A DNA stretch of 64,000 bases, from NCBI GenBank assembly GCA_947243795.1, contig OX365939.1:1-64000 (forward strand), given 5' to 3'. Shown here piece after piece: positions 21,069 through 31,006 of this stretch (its first letter is position 1; each line of letters opens with the position of its first letter). This stretch comes from Saccharomyces uvarum. Taxonomy: Eukaryota > Ascomycota > Saccharomycetes > Saccharomycetales > Saccharomycetaceae. The notes beneath the pieces were generated by a model. It ran no database searches. It saw nothing but the letters and a program-made list of their open reading frames with translations, and was not told the DNA's origin. The position numbers were made by a program, and so were the translations under genes.

Positions 21069-22476
21069 CTTTATCCTTTTCTGGCAAGTACACTCAAGCA
21101 ACTGCTCCATAGCACGAGGGCACCGCGTTTTATAGTTCAGGTTTTGTTTTTGGGTAGTTTATGCTTAATCAGCGAGTACCTCTGCTGACTAAGATTTCGT
21201 GTAGCTCGTACCATACATGTGGTTTGATAAACCTTGGCCATCCTGATGTGAAGCTACCATGATGACCACGACACTTAGGGCGGTTTCACTCAGCCCGGAA
21301 TATGGCGCGACAGTTAGATTATATCAGTTCACTCTACAGTTTTACATCTCGGCACCTTCGCCATTAATAACATAACAATAGGCTAAACAACTAAAAGAGA
21401 CGAAACTAGGCAAGAACGTGTCAGTATCCCACAGATAGCGTAGTACATCATTCGTGCTGTGTTACCATTCGCTGTAGAGGTACGTTTCTTGGTAAGTAGA
21501 TAGTATAAAAAATTACATCGATTGATTCCGCAAATACAAGATCATGTCTTATTAACTAGAAAGATCGGACGACCCGCTATCTGACGACGCTCACCATATG
21601 CTTCACTCTCTGCACACAACGTGAAAGATCTTGAACCACCACTGCCGTATTGCAATGAGTGCTAGCAGTGCCTTTACTTTACGTCCAATTTGGCCGGTGT
21701 CTCGTTCGCTTGAAACATATACTGTCGCATCCATAGAAAAAAGCTCTGCCTCTATACTAGCATGTATTAGACTTAGTGATAGTACCGATGGCGACAACCT
21801 TCCACCACGTGTTATGTGATCGAACGCAGCCAAACCTTCCGGTCATGGTGCGTGAGGCTGCAAACTGTGGCTAGCGGTATGTGTAGAAGTCGAAAAGGTG
21901 GCGGGAGGAGATCCCGCCTTGATAACGGTAGACCAATGGACAATTGATAAGCAACACCCCGTACGCAAGGACATAATTAGAATGCCACACACAGAGTCGT
22001 GTGTGGCATAACACGTAGCGCCACCCCTTATTGACCGATAAGGGTGTATTTGTATATGTGGCGACCGTAATTGACCTCTGTGAAATGTACATCACTACCG
22101 AGTTTTTCAAAGAAACAGTCGGAATTGTGAAGATAAAATATGTGGCTTCGGAAAAAAGAGGCACATCATTCGATGATGCAAACTTAAAAACCCCTGACCT
22201 TTTAGTCATAGACTATAGAGGTCTGGTCTTGGCTGCATGCAGAAAGGCACAGCTTGCAGTGGCCCCTCCAAAAAGACAGGACAGTAATATGACGCTAGCA
22301 ACGGCCACCGAAAAATCACTGCGGAATTAGATTCTACACAGCGGCATATCATCGACAATATGTGCCTGTCGAAACTCATCAAAATTAATGCATAAATAGA
22401 GGCCTAATTTCATGCTAAACAGTAATGTCAGTCCTCTTCAAGTTGTAGACCAGCAAGAAAACATAACACTTAACAA
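21069..22476. promoter_or_regulatory. YCT1 upstream region with palindromes and sulfur-response cores
   Basis: 1.4 kb between the dead YLL056C start and YCT1 (divergent). No convincing gene; a 99-residue frame at 22031-22330 overlaps the regulatory words and is probably chance. Four TGTGGC/GCCACA cores lie at 21984-21989, 22002-22007, 22057-22062 and 22141-22146, about 335-495 bp before the YCT1 ATG, and a CACGTG (Cbf1-type) at 21806-21811. Two hairpins sit side by side: ATGCCACACAC-AGAGTC-GTGTGTGGCAT at 21982-22009 and CCCTTAT-TGACCG-ATAAGGG at 22025-22044. The cores fit Met4-dependent induction. Confidence 0.5.
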
Positions 22477-24072
22477 ATGTCAAAAGTTGACGTAGATATT
22501 GGAGCTGACTCAATTTCCTCTTCTGATGAGATCCTAATACCCTCGGCGCTCGCAGATGCCACATTAGCGTTCATGGAGGAGAATGACACAGCAGTTGCGC
22601 AGATAACGCCTGAACAAGAGAAAAAACTGAAGAAGAAGCTTTTTCTAACAATATTCTGCTTTGTCTCTGCTATTAATCTTTTGCTTTACATGGATAAAGC
22701 CACTCTGTCCTACGATTCGATTCTAGGGTTTTTTGAAGACACCGGTCTTACTCAAGACACATACAATACGGTGAATACATTGTTTTACGTGGGTTTTGCT
22801 ATTGGACAATTTCCTGGGCAATATTTGGCGCAAAAGCTGCCGCTTGGCAAGTTTTTGGCTGGAATTTTAGCAACATGGACCGTACTTGTCTTTTTGCTTT
22901 GTACTGCTTACAATTTTTCTGGGGTCGTTGCTCTGAGGTTTTTCTTGGGGATGACAGAGAGTGTCGTTATTCCGATACTGATTACCACTATGGGTATGTT
23001 CTTCAATGCATCAGAAAGGGCTGCTGCTCAGCCATTTTTCTTTGCGGCATGTATGGGGTCTCCAATTCCAACTGGGTTCATTGCCTATGGTGTTCTTCAC
23101 ATAACGAATCCTAGCGTTGCCTTGTGGAGGATATTCACCATCATAATTGCCGGATTGACTTTCATAATGACTATTGTTGTATTTCTGTGGTTCCCTAACA
23201 ACCCTGCCGATGCCAAATTCTTTACTGTAGAGGAAAGAGTATGGATAATCAGAAGAGTTCAAGCCTCTACGGGCTCTTCTATTGAACAGAAAGTTTTCAA
23301 AAAAAGCCAGTTTAAAGAGGCAATGAATGATTATATAACCTGGTTATTTGGGTTATTTTTCCTTCTACAGCAGCTGGCTAACAATTTGCCTTACCAACAA
23401 AATCTTCTATTCGAGGGAATGGGTGGTGTCGACGCCTTAGGATCAACATTAGTGTCGGTTGCCGGAGCTGGTTTCGCAGTGGTTTGTGCCCTTATTGCCT
23501 CTTTGACTTTGATGAGATGGAAGAACATTTCAGCTTTGACTGCAATATTTTGGACGTTACCAGCATTGGTAGGATCCATTGCTGCCGCAGCCTTACCATG
23601 GGACAACAAAATTGGTATTTTAGCCAATATTTGTATGGCAGGTCAAATTTTTGGGATTCCCTTTATTATAGCCCTCAGCTGGGCAAGCTCAAGTGCCTCT
23701 GGATATACTAAGAAATTAACAAGAAGCTCGGTGTGTTTATTTGCAATGGGTATCGCTAATATCATTTCCCCACAAATTTGGAGAGCAAAAGACGCTCCCC
23801 GCTACCTACCTGCCTGGATCGTCCAAATCGTATTATCATTTTCTTTGGCGCCACTCATTCTGTTGTTAATCCACTTCATACTAAAGAGAAGAAATAATGA
23901 AAGATTAAAAAATTACGACGAAAACTTTCAAGGTTATGTCAACAAATATCAACTAGTCGAAAGCGATACTTCTTCTTCTAACGAGAAAGGTGTAACAGTT
24001 GCACATGAAAGCAACTTGGCAGTGTTCGACCTGACTGATTTAGAAAACAAAACTTTTATATATCCTTTATAG
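22477..24072 (+). CDS. YCT1: High-affinity cysteine transporter, DAL5/allantoate MFS family
   Basis: A 531-residue MFS permease, the same length as yeast YCT1, which carries cysteine across the ER or plasma membrane with H+. The cytosolic N-terminus (about 65 residues, acidic) leads into about 12 membrane segments. Family motifs include YMDKATLSYDSILG after segment 1, GQFPGQYLAQKLPLGK between segments 2 and 4, RFFLGMTESVVIPI and FPNNPADAKF. The long cytosolic C-tail ends in ETFIYPL-like NKTFIYPL. It is intact. The sulfur-response cores upstream match its role beside JLP1. About nine of ten residues agree with the S. cerevisiae protein as remembered. Confidence 0.95.
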   Translation: MSKVDVDIGADSISSSDEILIPSALADATLAFMEENDTAVAQITPEQEKKLKKKLFLTIFCFVSAINLLLYMDKATLSYDSILGFFEDTGLTQDTYNTVNTLFYVGFAIGQFPGQYLAQKLPLGKFLAGILATWTVLVFLLCTAYNFSGVVALRFFLGMTESVVIPILITTMGMFFNASERAAAQPFFFAACMGSPIPTGFIAYGVLHITNPSVALWRIFTIIIAGLTFIMTIVVFLWFPNNPADAKFFTVEERVWIIRRVQASTGSSIEQKVFKKSQFKEAMNDYITWLFGLFFLLQQLANNLPYQQNLLFEGMGGVDALGSTLVSVAGAGFAVVCALIASLTLMRWKNISALTAIFWTLPALVGSIAAAALPWDNKIGILANICMAGQIFGIPFIIALSWASSSASGYTKKLTRSSVCLFAMGIANIISPQIWRAKDAPRYLPAWIVQIVLSFSLAPLILLLIHFILKRRNNERLKNYDENFQGYVNKYQLVESDTSSSNEKGVTVAHESNLAVFDLTDLENKTFIYPL

Positions 24073-24205
24073 AGAGATGTTATTGTTCTATTTGACACCT
24101 AATTAATTAAAAATCAATCTAGTATTTTCACAAATCTCCAACGAAATGGCCTCTATCCTCTTACCTACTATGCTAATCATTTGACCGAATATGCTTCACT
24201 TGGCG

Positions 24206-24778
24206 TCAATCATCAGTTTCAAGAGGGCCATTATGTAGGTAGTACACCTTGAATAGGCGGGCTGTCATTAAATGAATCACTACGGCACCAATTTGGAATG
24301 GTGCGAGACAAACTGGGTATTCCTTACTTATAGTTTTCTCACGAATCAATTTTTCTGCTATATATAGCGCTTGAATCATAAAATTGACAAAAGTTAAAGA
24401 AACATATAATAAGAAAAACCACATATAGAATTCATATTTAAACCATTTGGGATGGTTTTATCTTGTATCACGACTAGAATACCTTATTTTCGTGCATCTT
24501 GAAGGTTGCAGGTTCATATTATTGCTATATGATCTTTCCATTCATACTGAAAACCCCCACACGGGAACAATGGCTGAATATGCTATAACCCATCTTACAT
24601 CTTCATCTCCCGAAAAAAAAATCAATTTCGGTAGCAATGAAAATTCAAGCATTTTTACCATAAAAGTCAATCGCATTGCTTTGGTGGTAATCCTGACGGC
24701 TAGTGGAGGAGCATCGTCCATAGCGGTAGTAAAAACCTCACTGCCACCCTCTTTGACGTTTTGCAGCATAGCAGTCAT
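24206..24778 (-). pseudogene. Possible dead membrane-protein gene, family unknown
   Basis: One minus-strand frame is open for about 190 codons apart from two stops, a TGA at 24542-24544 and a TAA at 24458-24460. The upstream part begins MTAMLQNVKEGGSEVF and ends GDEDVRWVIAYSAIV...GFSV. The downstream part reads HPKWFKYEFYMWFFLLYVS, then a membrane-like stretch and ALYIAEKLIREKT. That all three parts share one frame with protein-like composition suggests a gene lost by point changes. I do not recognise the family, and chance remains possible. Confidence 0.3.
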
Positions 24779-25055
24779 GAGCTGGGAGGATTAGTCTTGT
24801 AGAACATATTAAAGAAATAGAATGAAAGAGTTCTGTTTATATTATACACTTTCAGTGGCGCCGCTGAAAACATCATTCTCGTTAACATTTTTTTTTGCAG
24901 CTAGAGTAATTACTTGAAGTTAGGCCATTCCAGAGAAAAAAAAGATCTAGCTTTCACGATGACGCAAAACATTGCCAGGTGTAAAAATAATTTTCTTCTC
25001 AAATGCTTCCATTTAATGATGCTTTTAAAGATTTTATGCATAAAAGTGAGATTTA

Positions 25056-25104
25056 TTTATCATGATCAAGTAAATCTGGTATGGTTTTACTTGATCATGA
25101 TAAA
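25056..25104. repeat. Perfect 19-bp inverted repeat (hairpin)
   Basis: TTTATCATGATCAAGTAAA at 25056-25074 and its exact reverse complement at 25086-25104, with an 11-base loop. It lies in gene-free DNA about 1 kb after YCT1. No T-run characteristic of a terminator follows, and no target duplication is seen. Function unknown. Confidence 0.85.
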
Positions 25105-25513
25105 GTAAGATTATACTAATGGCGGTATGATTCGCCACTAACAGCTCTACAGGCCGTACCTGTAGTTGGTGAAGGTGAATAAGAAAAGGTAATAACAGGC
25201 GCTTAAACCTCTAATTTCTCAGAGAAGTTCGATAAAGGAGTTTGCTACGCTGTAAAATACAGGAATGAGGTGAGATTCTGCACGCACCTTTGATATAAAA
25301 AATTGCACTTATGTGATTTCTTGAACGATTCTTGCTTTATGGTTTTATATTTGCAAGCTTATGTTATTTTTGCAAGAATAGCTGCAATTTTAGCTATACG
25401 ATACAAAATGGAGGCAAATGGGTGACAGCGGCTTAACTCTCAGCAATCATTGAAATTCCCTTTGTTTCTTCCAGATTAATGTTTTCAAGATGTCTTTGTT
25501 ACATAGGCCTAGT

Positions 25514-25514
<1 letters not shown>

Positions 25515-25544
<30 letters not shown>
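25515..25544 (+). repeat. Poly-A tract, 30 bases
   Basis: Thirty consecutive A on the + strand, in gene-free DNA between YCT1 and the flocculin gene. Such tracts exclude nucleosomes and vary in length between strains. Confidence 0.9.
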
Positions 25545-25545
<1 letters not shown>

Positions 25546-27436
25546 CGACAGAAGTCTATTTTCTGTATTGTGCTGTTGATGACGTGACAAGTACCTCTTT
25601 AGAGTTTTGGCTGCTAACGATTATGAAAATCATACCTCATGATATCCATGAACTGCTTTGATCTTTCGAACTCGATAGTAAGTAACTTGATTAGCACTGC
25701 GAATAGAACAACAGTCTGCTAATGTGAACAACCTGTAAAATACATTGACTATAGATTTAAACTATATTCCAACTGTAGAAGTCTCCTGGCCAAATGGTTC
25801 TTAATGCTCTGAACTATATTTGAACATAACTGAGCTACGAATACACACATCTAAATTTTTCTTGGAATATCCTTTAGATAGTTCATAAAGTCTGTGTGAG
25901 TTTTGAAACCTCTCTTCATAATAATAACTTTGTATCTGGTAAATATTTGTGATGTCTGTTACTAGTCAATTTAAAATATTCACCTGGATGGCTGTAAGTT
26001 AATTGGAGCCACATAACTAACGTGTCAACGACCCAGAATTCCTGGCCACTTGCCATAGTCATCAGTGGGGCTATAATGACGCTAGAATGACAGCAAATAA
26101 AGAAACATCGGCTTGCTTAATCAAAGATTGATCCATTCTGAGGTGACTAGCCGATATATTCAGGAGTAGTTGACCTTCAATATTAACATATTATGGCACA
26201 TTAAGACAAAACCAACAGGCTTATCCTACATATTCTGGTACTCGGCCGAACGTTTTAGGTCCTCATCAGTGGCAGCCGAGCTCAGGGGTGCAAGGCATAC
26301 TAACAGTTACCGAGTCTCGTTAAATGTATATTTACTTCTATTATTGTACTGTGGAGCAATGATTTTAGCTAGGTCAATCACAAGATTCTACTGTCAAGTT
26401 GCTATAATACTATGCGCAATATTCGGCCGACCCATAAATTTAAACGGCTATGATCCATGAAGCTTTGCTATTCATTTGAATTTTCTACGCTGATGATAAT
26501 ATCAGTAATCGTCTCATGTGTCTTGTCACAGCCATCAAATATTCCTGGCAGTGCGGGCTTTCCCAAGACTTCCATCGTAGATTCAGCAGGCACCAGTTTA
26601 TGGGCGGCTCATCCCGCAGTGGCGATGACGTCCGTAATTGCAACTATCGATCATGATTCGTGCAGGAGTCATGAACGGTGCTTTTGAATCCAATTATGGA
26701 AACTATTAAGAGTTTCAGTGGGAGTTATCTCGATATACGTAGGTATTTCTAACATTTGTTGAACAGCTTTCGTTATTAACATTTCGCTAACAATAGTGAT
26801 GCATATGGCGGTCCTTTTAACTCAGGTTACTCTGTGCTCATTATAATTCCAAAATTTCGGTCTGTTGTTTACATCGAAGGGGAGGAGACGATTTCAATTA
26901 ATGGCCAGCAAAAAATAGTTTTAGTGACAAGTATGTATGATTTTCTATTTCTGAAGTTCAGAAACACGGTCAGAGAATTACATTAGATGCTTGGTAAATC
27001 AAAAATTGAACAATAAGCGGATACCGGATTTGTGGGCTTGAAAGTTGAGAAAAGCTGAGATCTTGTACTGCTTAGTTACTTCAATATGTACAGTTGTAGT
27101 AACACGCCCCCCCCCCAGTTATCATTGCCAACATTCAACGGTATTTCTCCTGATCGAGTATCAGATTATACAAGTTTTGTTTCTAGAGTTTTACCGTTCC
27201 CCTCGGAGAATAAAGTTTCATTTTCGGACTTTTTTAGGAAAGAATGATAATGGGAATATATTGGTTTTGCTCTAAAGGCCTTATAAACAACTTAAATAAA
27301 AGGGTCTATAAACTCTATAAAAATAGTAATGAAAGAACCAAAAGCGGAATAGCAAAAAAATGTGTACATGCCTATAGAATACGCGTGTTAATCGAAAATG
27401 GGGAATTGGTAGTATGTCAGGGAATCCATTTGCTAA

Positions 27437-30400
27437 TCAAACGATTGCCAGCAATACGGAGGCAATGAAAACACTTAGAGCGCTATTGGCCAGTAGACCG
27501 TTAGCAATACCAGCGTAGCTTGAAATTTCTAAAGAGGCAGTACTAGATGCTAGTACACCACTTCCGGAAGTGCCGTGAGGTTGTTCGGAGATGGTAATCA
27601 AGTTGGAACTTGAAAATCCCTTGGTGTTAGCAGTCCCTGAAACCGAAGCAGCACTACTGCTATAGGAAATTGCATTAGCCTCGGTAGTTGAATGTCCTTC
27701 AGCATAGCCAGATCCTGAAATCGAAGGTACGCCGTTACCGTGGGTTACGGTATTCGTTTCAGTTGCTTCTGGGGTGGCAGAGGTACCAGTAACGCCGGTA
27801 GTAGCACTGGCGCTAATAGTTGCTGTGCTGGTTTTTAATGGGCACCATGTGGTGTATACTGTGGCAGCATCATTGATGGTGGTTGTGGCTGTGGAGACAA
27901 TAGCGGGAGAAGCGGTTTCAGAGCAGACATTAGACTCACAGGCAGTAACAGTAATTAAAGTAGTTTGCTTTGTTGGCTCTATAGTGGAAACAGGATACCA
28001 TGTAGTATATTTTGTAGCGACACCGCCAACTGTTGTGGTAGCCGTAGAAACGATAGCGGAAGTGGCAGTCTCGAAACAGACACCGGATGCGCAGGAAGTA
28101 ATTGTAATCAAAGTAGTTTGTTCGCTTGTTGTTGTGGCAGCAGAAGTCACTTTTTCAATAGTAGTTCGATCGCGGTAAGATGCGGAAGTAACGTCTTCGC
28201 TAATAGTTTCTTGTGCCTTGAAAGATGAAGCAGAGGAAGAAGCAATAACTCCAGTTTGCTTGCTAGATGGAGTAGCCCCAGTGGCAGAACTCGTGGTTTC
28301 AGTTTGATTACTGGATGATTTGGCACCAGTGATAGCTGAATTAGACGAAGCTGACAATGGAATATAAGAACTTGACGACTCGGAAGAGATTGAAGCAGAA
28401 CCAGTTGTAGCTTCAGGATCGTTGGAATAAACGGTGGAGGTACTGGAGGTGCTAATAACCTTGGGTTGATTACCAGAGGACTCAGAGGTTGAGCTAATCG
28501 ATGGAGCAGTAGATGATGTAAATGGTTCAGAGGACTTAGAGAAACCTGAGCTGGTCGCAGTGGAGGCAGAAGAAACTGTAGGTTCATGATCCTTGGAGCC
28601 CGTAGCGGAAGAACTAATCGTTGGATCAACAGATAATGTGGAAGAACTAACGGTTGGTTCAGCAGATAATGTGGAAGAACTAACGGTTGGTTCAGCAGAT
28701 GATGTGGAAACACTGCGGAAAATTGGGTCTACAGTATATGAGCTGGATGACTCAAGCAATATAGAAGATCCAGACGTAGCCAGTGTAGAGTACACCGAAC
28801 TTGCAATTATAGTTTGATTTATGGGGTACCTTGGAGTAGCTGCTGAATAGGTGGATGGAGCAGAAGATGTAGCAACGGAGCTAGACACGTCAGAGGATGT
28901 AACAGCAGAACTGGAAGCAGAACTGGTTACATCAGAGGATGTGGAAGCAGAACTGGTTACATCAGAGGATGTGGAAGCAGAACTGGTTACATCAGAGGAT
29001 GTGGAAGCAGAACTGGTAGTAGAACTGGTTACATCAGAGGATGTGGTAGTAGAACTGGTGACAGCAGAACTGGTGACAGCGGAACTGGTGACAGCGGAAC
29101 TGGTGACAGCGGAACTGGTGACAGCGGAACTGGTGACAGCGGAACTGGTGACAGCGGAACTGGTGACAGCGGAACTGGTGACAGCGGAACTGGTGACAGC
29201 AGAACTGGAAGCAGAACTGGTGACAGCAGAACTGGAAGCAGAACTGGTCACTTCAGAGGATGTGGCAGCGGAACTGGTGAGAGCAGAAGATGTGGTAACG
29301 GAGCTAGTTGCATTGAACGAGGTAATAGAACTAACGATTGTGTCAGAGGATGTGACTGAAGAGCTAGTCACGTCAGAGGATGTAACAACGGAGCTAGACA
29401 CGTCAGAGGATGTGGCAGTAGAACTGGAAGCAGAACTTGAAGTAGAACTGGTCACTTCAGAGGATGTGGCAGCGGAACTGGTGACAGCAGAAGATGTGGT
29501 AACGGAGCTAGTTGCATTGAACGAGGTAATAGAACTAACGATTGTGTCAGAGGATGTGACTGAAGAGCTAGTCACGTCAGAGGATGTAACAACGGAGCTA
29601 GACACGTCAGAGGATGTGGCAGTAGAACTGGAAGCAGAACTTGAAGTAGAACTGGTCACTTCAGAGGATGTGGCAGCGGAACTGGTGACAGCAGAAGATG
29701 TGGTAACGGAGCTAGTTGCATTGAACGAGGTAATAGAACTAACGATTGTGTCAGAGGATGTGACTGAAGAGCTAGTCACGTCAGAGGATGTAACAACGGA
29801 GCTAGACACGTCAGAGGATGTGGCAGTAGAACTGGAAGCAGAACTTGAAGTAGAACTGGTCACTTCAGAGGATGTGGCAGTGGAACTGGTGACAGCAGAA
29901 GATGTGGTAACGGAGCTAGTTGCATTGGACGATGTAATAGAACTAACGATTGTGGCTGGAGTAGAGAATGCGGTGGTTTCTGTTGTAACCTCAGTAGATG
30001 GGACACTGGATGAGCTGACGCTTGTTGGTGTTTTAACTTCAATGATGGTTTCAACCGTTGGTAAACTGTTGAGGCCTGTAATAGTAGATGTCTGAGTGTC
30101 TGTCGCTGTGTACGTACCCGTCCATGGTTCTGTTGTGGTTGTTAGTATGCCAGCAGTTGTGTGATTTTCAGGATTCGTAACATTACAATTAGCTTGAGCC
30201 AGATTATTGTCAAAAGAATAGACGTATCCTTCGTAGTCATCGAAAACAGTAGTACCGTTTGGCAATGCCATGACAATTGGAAGTGTGGCTGAAGAATCAG
30301 CATTTGAAAAAACTATTTTCATTGGGTAGTAGTAGCCAGCATACATGTACACTGACCCTTCGAGATACGCATACTGTTTTCCGACACCATCGATTGTGAA

Positions 30401-31006
30401 ATCAGTTGATGTGGCAGGTGGTTGCTGTTGTTCACAACATCCAAATGCAGTGCCACCCCCAACTGATAAAATTGCTGAGTCATCTACAATTGGAAAGGTA
30501 AATGTGTAAGAACCATCTTCTGGTGGTAAAAAGTAACCTGTAATTTCCACGGTTACGTTTGTTGGAGTGGTATAGAAACCAAATAGATCTGAACTCCAAT
30601 AAGCAGTATCTGGGTTGCAATCATCTGTGTCACGTTTCTTTAAAAGGGCAACAGTAGTTTCACCGGGACAATTTTCATCGTAACGCTTCATAAATTGAAC
30701 ATCACTAGTGGGGGTGGAATCATCTTCAAAACATATGGAAGTGCTATCACAAGGAGTGTTATAATAAATGGAAAGACTCGTTTGTCCACTAACAGAGCCC
30801 AATTTTGTCGTGTTGGCATATCCAGAGGCCATATATGCAGAATCAGCGTATGTGGATGTGTCTCCCAACGCATACTCGTAAAAGTTGACATTCATCCCAT
30901 TTTCCCTCTCGTTCGTTGGTAAACATGCTTCTGTACTAGCGGAAGCTGCATTCGGTAGTACCAGGAAGGCTAAGGCCGCCAAGGATATATAATTATGGAT
31001 AGACAT
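27437..31006 (-). CDS. FLO10-like flocculin (PA14 adhesin, GPI-anchored)
   Basis: A 1189-residue cell-surface adhesin, close in length to FLO10 (1169). Order: signal peptide 1-24; PA14-type lectin domain about 25-275 ([26 protein letters not shown], DcisD calcium pair D175-D176 in [24 protein letters not shown]); a Ser/Thr repeat stalk about 310-950 that is very rich in TSS; two flocculin type-3 repeats about 959-1052 ([28 protein letters not shown]); and a C-terminal hydrophobic GPI-attachment tail ending [12 protein letters not shown]. The KRDTDDC insert and the tail match FLO10 better than FLO1, FLO5 or FLO9. The true ATG is at 31006; the frame is open 16 codons further upstream but without an ATG. 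A TATATATAAG box lies about 90 bp upstream. The gene is intact. This locus is not a flocculin site in the S. cerevisiae reference. Confidence 0.9.
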   Translation of the reverse strand: MSIHNYISLAALAFLVLPNAASASTEACLPTNERENGMNVNFYEYALGDTSTYADSAYMASGYANTTKLGSVSGQTSLSIYYNTPCDSTSICFEDDSTPTSDVQFMKRYDENCPGETTVALLKKRDTDDCNPDTAYWSSDLFGFYTTPTNVTVEITGYFLPPEDGSYTFTFPIVDDSAILSVGGGTAFGCCEQQQPPATSTDFTIDGVGKQYAYLEGSVYMYAGYYYPMKIVFSNADSSATLPIVMALPNGTTVFDDYEGYVYSFDNNLAQANCNVTNPENHTTAGILTTTTEPWTGTYTATDTQTSTITGLNSLPTVETIIEVKTPTSVSSSSVPSTEVTTETTAFSTPATIVSSITSSNATSSVTTSSAVTSSTATSSEVTSSTSSSASSSTATSSDVSSSVVTSSDVTSSSVTSSDTIVSSITSFNATSSVTTSSAVTSSAATSSEVTSSTSSSASSSTATSSDVSSSVVTSSDVTSSSVTSSDTIVSSITSFNATSSVTTSSAVTSSAATSSEVTSSTSSSASSSTATSSDVSSSVVTSSDVTSSSVTSSDTIVSSITSFNATSSVTTSSALTSSAATSSEVTSSASSSAVTSSASSSAVTSSAVTSSAVTSSAVTSSAVTSSAVTSSAVTSSAVTSSAVTSSAVTSSTTTSSDVTSSTTSSASTSSDVTSSASTSSDVTSSASTSSDVTSSASSSAVTSSDVSSSVATSSAPSTYSAATPRYPINQTIIASSVYSTLATSGSSILLESSSSYTVDPIFRSVSTSSAEPTVSSSTLSAEPTVSSSTLSVDPTISSSATGSKDHEPTVSSASTATSSGFSKSSEPFTSSTAPSISSTSESSGNQPKVISTSSTSTVYSNDPEATTGSASISSESSSSYIPLSASSNSAITGAKSSSNQTETTSSATGATPSSKQTGVIASSSASSFKAQETISEDVTSASYRDRTTIEKVTSAATTTSEQTTLITITSCASGVCFETATSAIVSTATTTVGGVATKYTTWYPVSTIEPTKQTTLITVTACESNVCSETASPAIVSTATTTINDAATVYTTWCPLKTSTATISASATTGVTGTSATPEATETNTVTHGNGVPSISGSGYAEGHSTTEANAISYSSSAASVSGTANTKGFSSSNLITISEQPHGTSGSGVLASSTASLEISSYAGIANGLLANSALSVFIASVLLAIV
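28596..28705 (-). repeat. 33-bp repeat in flocculin stalk
   Basis: Three copies of a 33-bp unit that encodes the 11-residue [11 protein letters not shown], the third diverged to [11 protein letters not shown]. It lies between the TSS-rich stalk and the type-3 repeats. It is in frame, so copy changes alter length without breaking the gene. Confidence 0.75.
28909..29010 (-). repeat. 30-bp repeat in flocculin stalk
   Basis: About three copies of a 30-bp unit (GAAGCAGAACTGGTTACATC then AGAGGATGTG on the + strand), encoding [10 protein letters not shown]. In frame with the adhesin and directly next to the 15-bp array. Confidence 0.75.
29052..29206 (-). repeat. 15-bp minisatellite in flocculin stalk (AVTSS x10)
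   Basis: GGTGACAGC recurs every 15 bases from 29057 to 29192, ten copies, encoding AVTSS. Most copies are identical at the DNA level, so the array probably expanded recently by slippage or unequal exchange. It lengthens the glycosylated stalk. Confidence 0.85.
29241..29960 (-). repeat. 204-bp tandem repeat in flocculin stalk (68-residue unit)
   Basis: Copies start with GAACTGGTCACTTCAGAGGA at 29241, 29445, 29649 and 29853, an exact 204-bp period; the fourth is partial. Each encodes 68 residues, including [20 protein letters not shown]. The copies are almost identical. It covers about residues 349-588 of the adhesin. Such repeats set stalk length and adhesion strength in the FLO family. Confidence 0.9.

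Larger units (their letters stand above)
24073..27436. other. Long intergenic, left flank of the flocculin locus
   Basis: 3.4 kb between YCT1 and the flocculin stop; in the reference order YCT1 is followed at a short distance by YLL054C. It holds a possible dead membrane-protein gene (24206-24778), a perfect 19-bp hairpin (25056-25104) and a 30-A run (25515-25544). Frames at 26170-26460 (TTG start) and 26457-26687 (ATG start) are open but show no family I know. A run of ten C lies near 27106-27115. Confidence 0.5.

Noticed and set aside
22031-22330. 99-residue frame upstream of YCT1
   Set aside because: It covers the palindromes and sulfur-response cores and shows no family features.
27774-28178. 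134-residue frame antisense to the flocculin type-3 repeats
   Set aside because: Similar antisense frames are annotated as dubious near FLO1; composition mirrors the coding strand.
28851-30095. 414-codon open frame antisense to the flocculin stalk
   Set aside because: It is the mirror of the in-frame TSS repeats (ELVTSEDV units) and stays open only because the repeat unit lacks stops on that strand.
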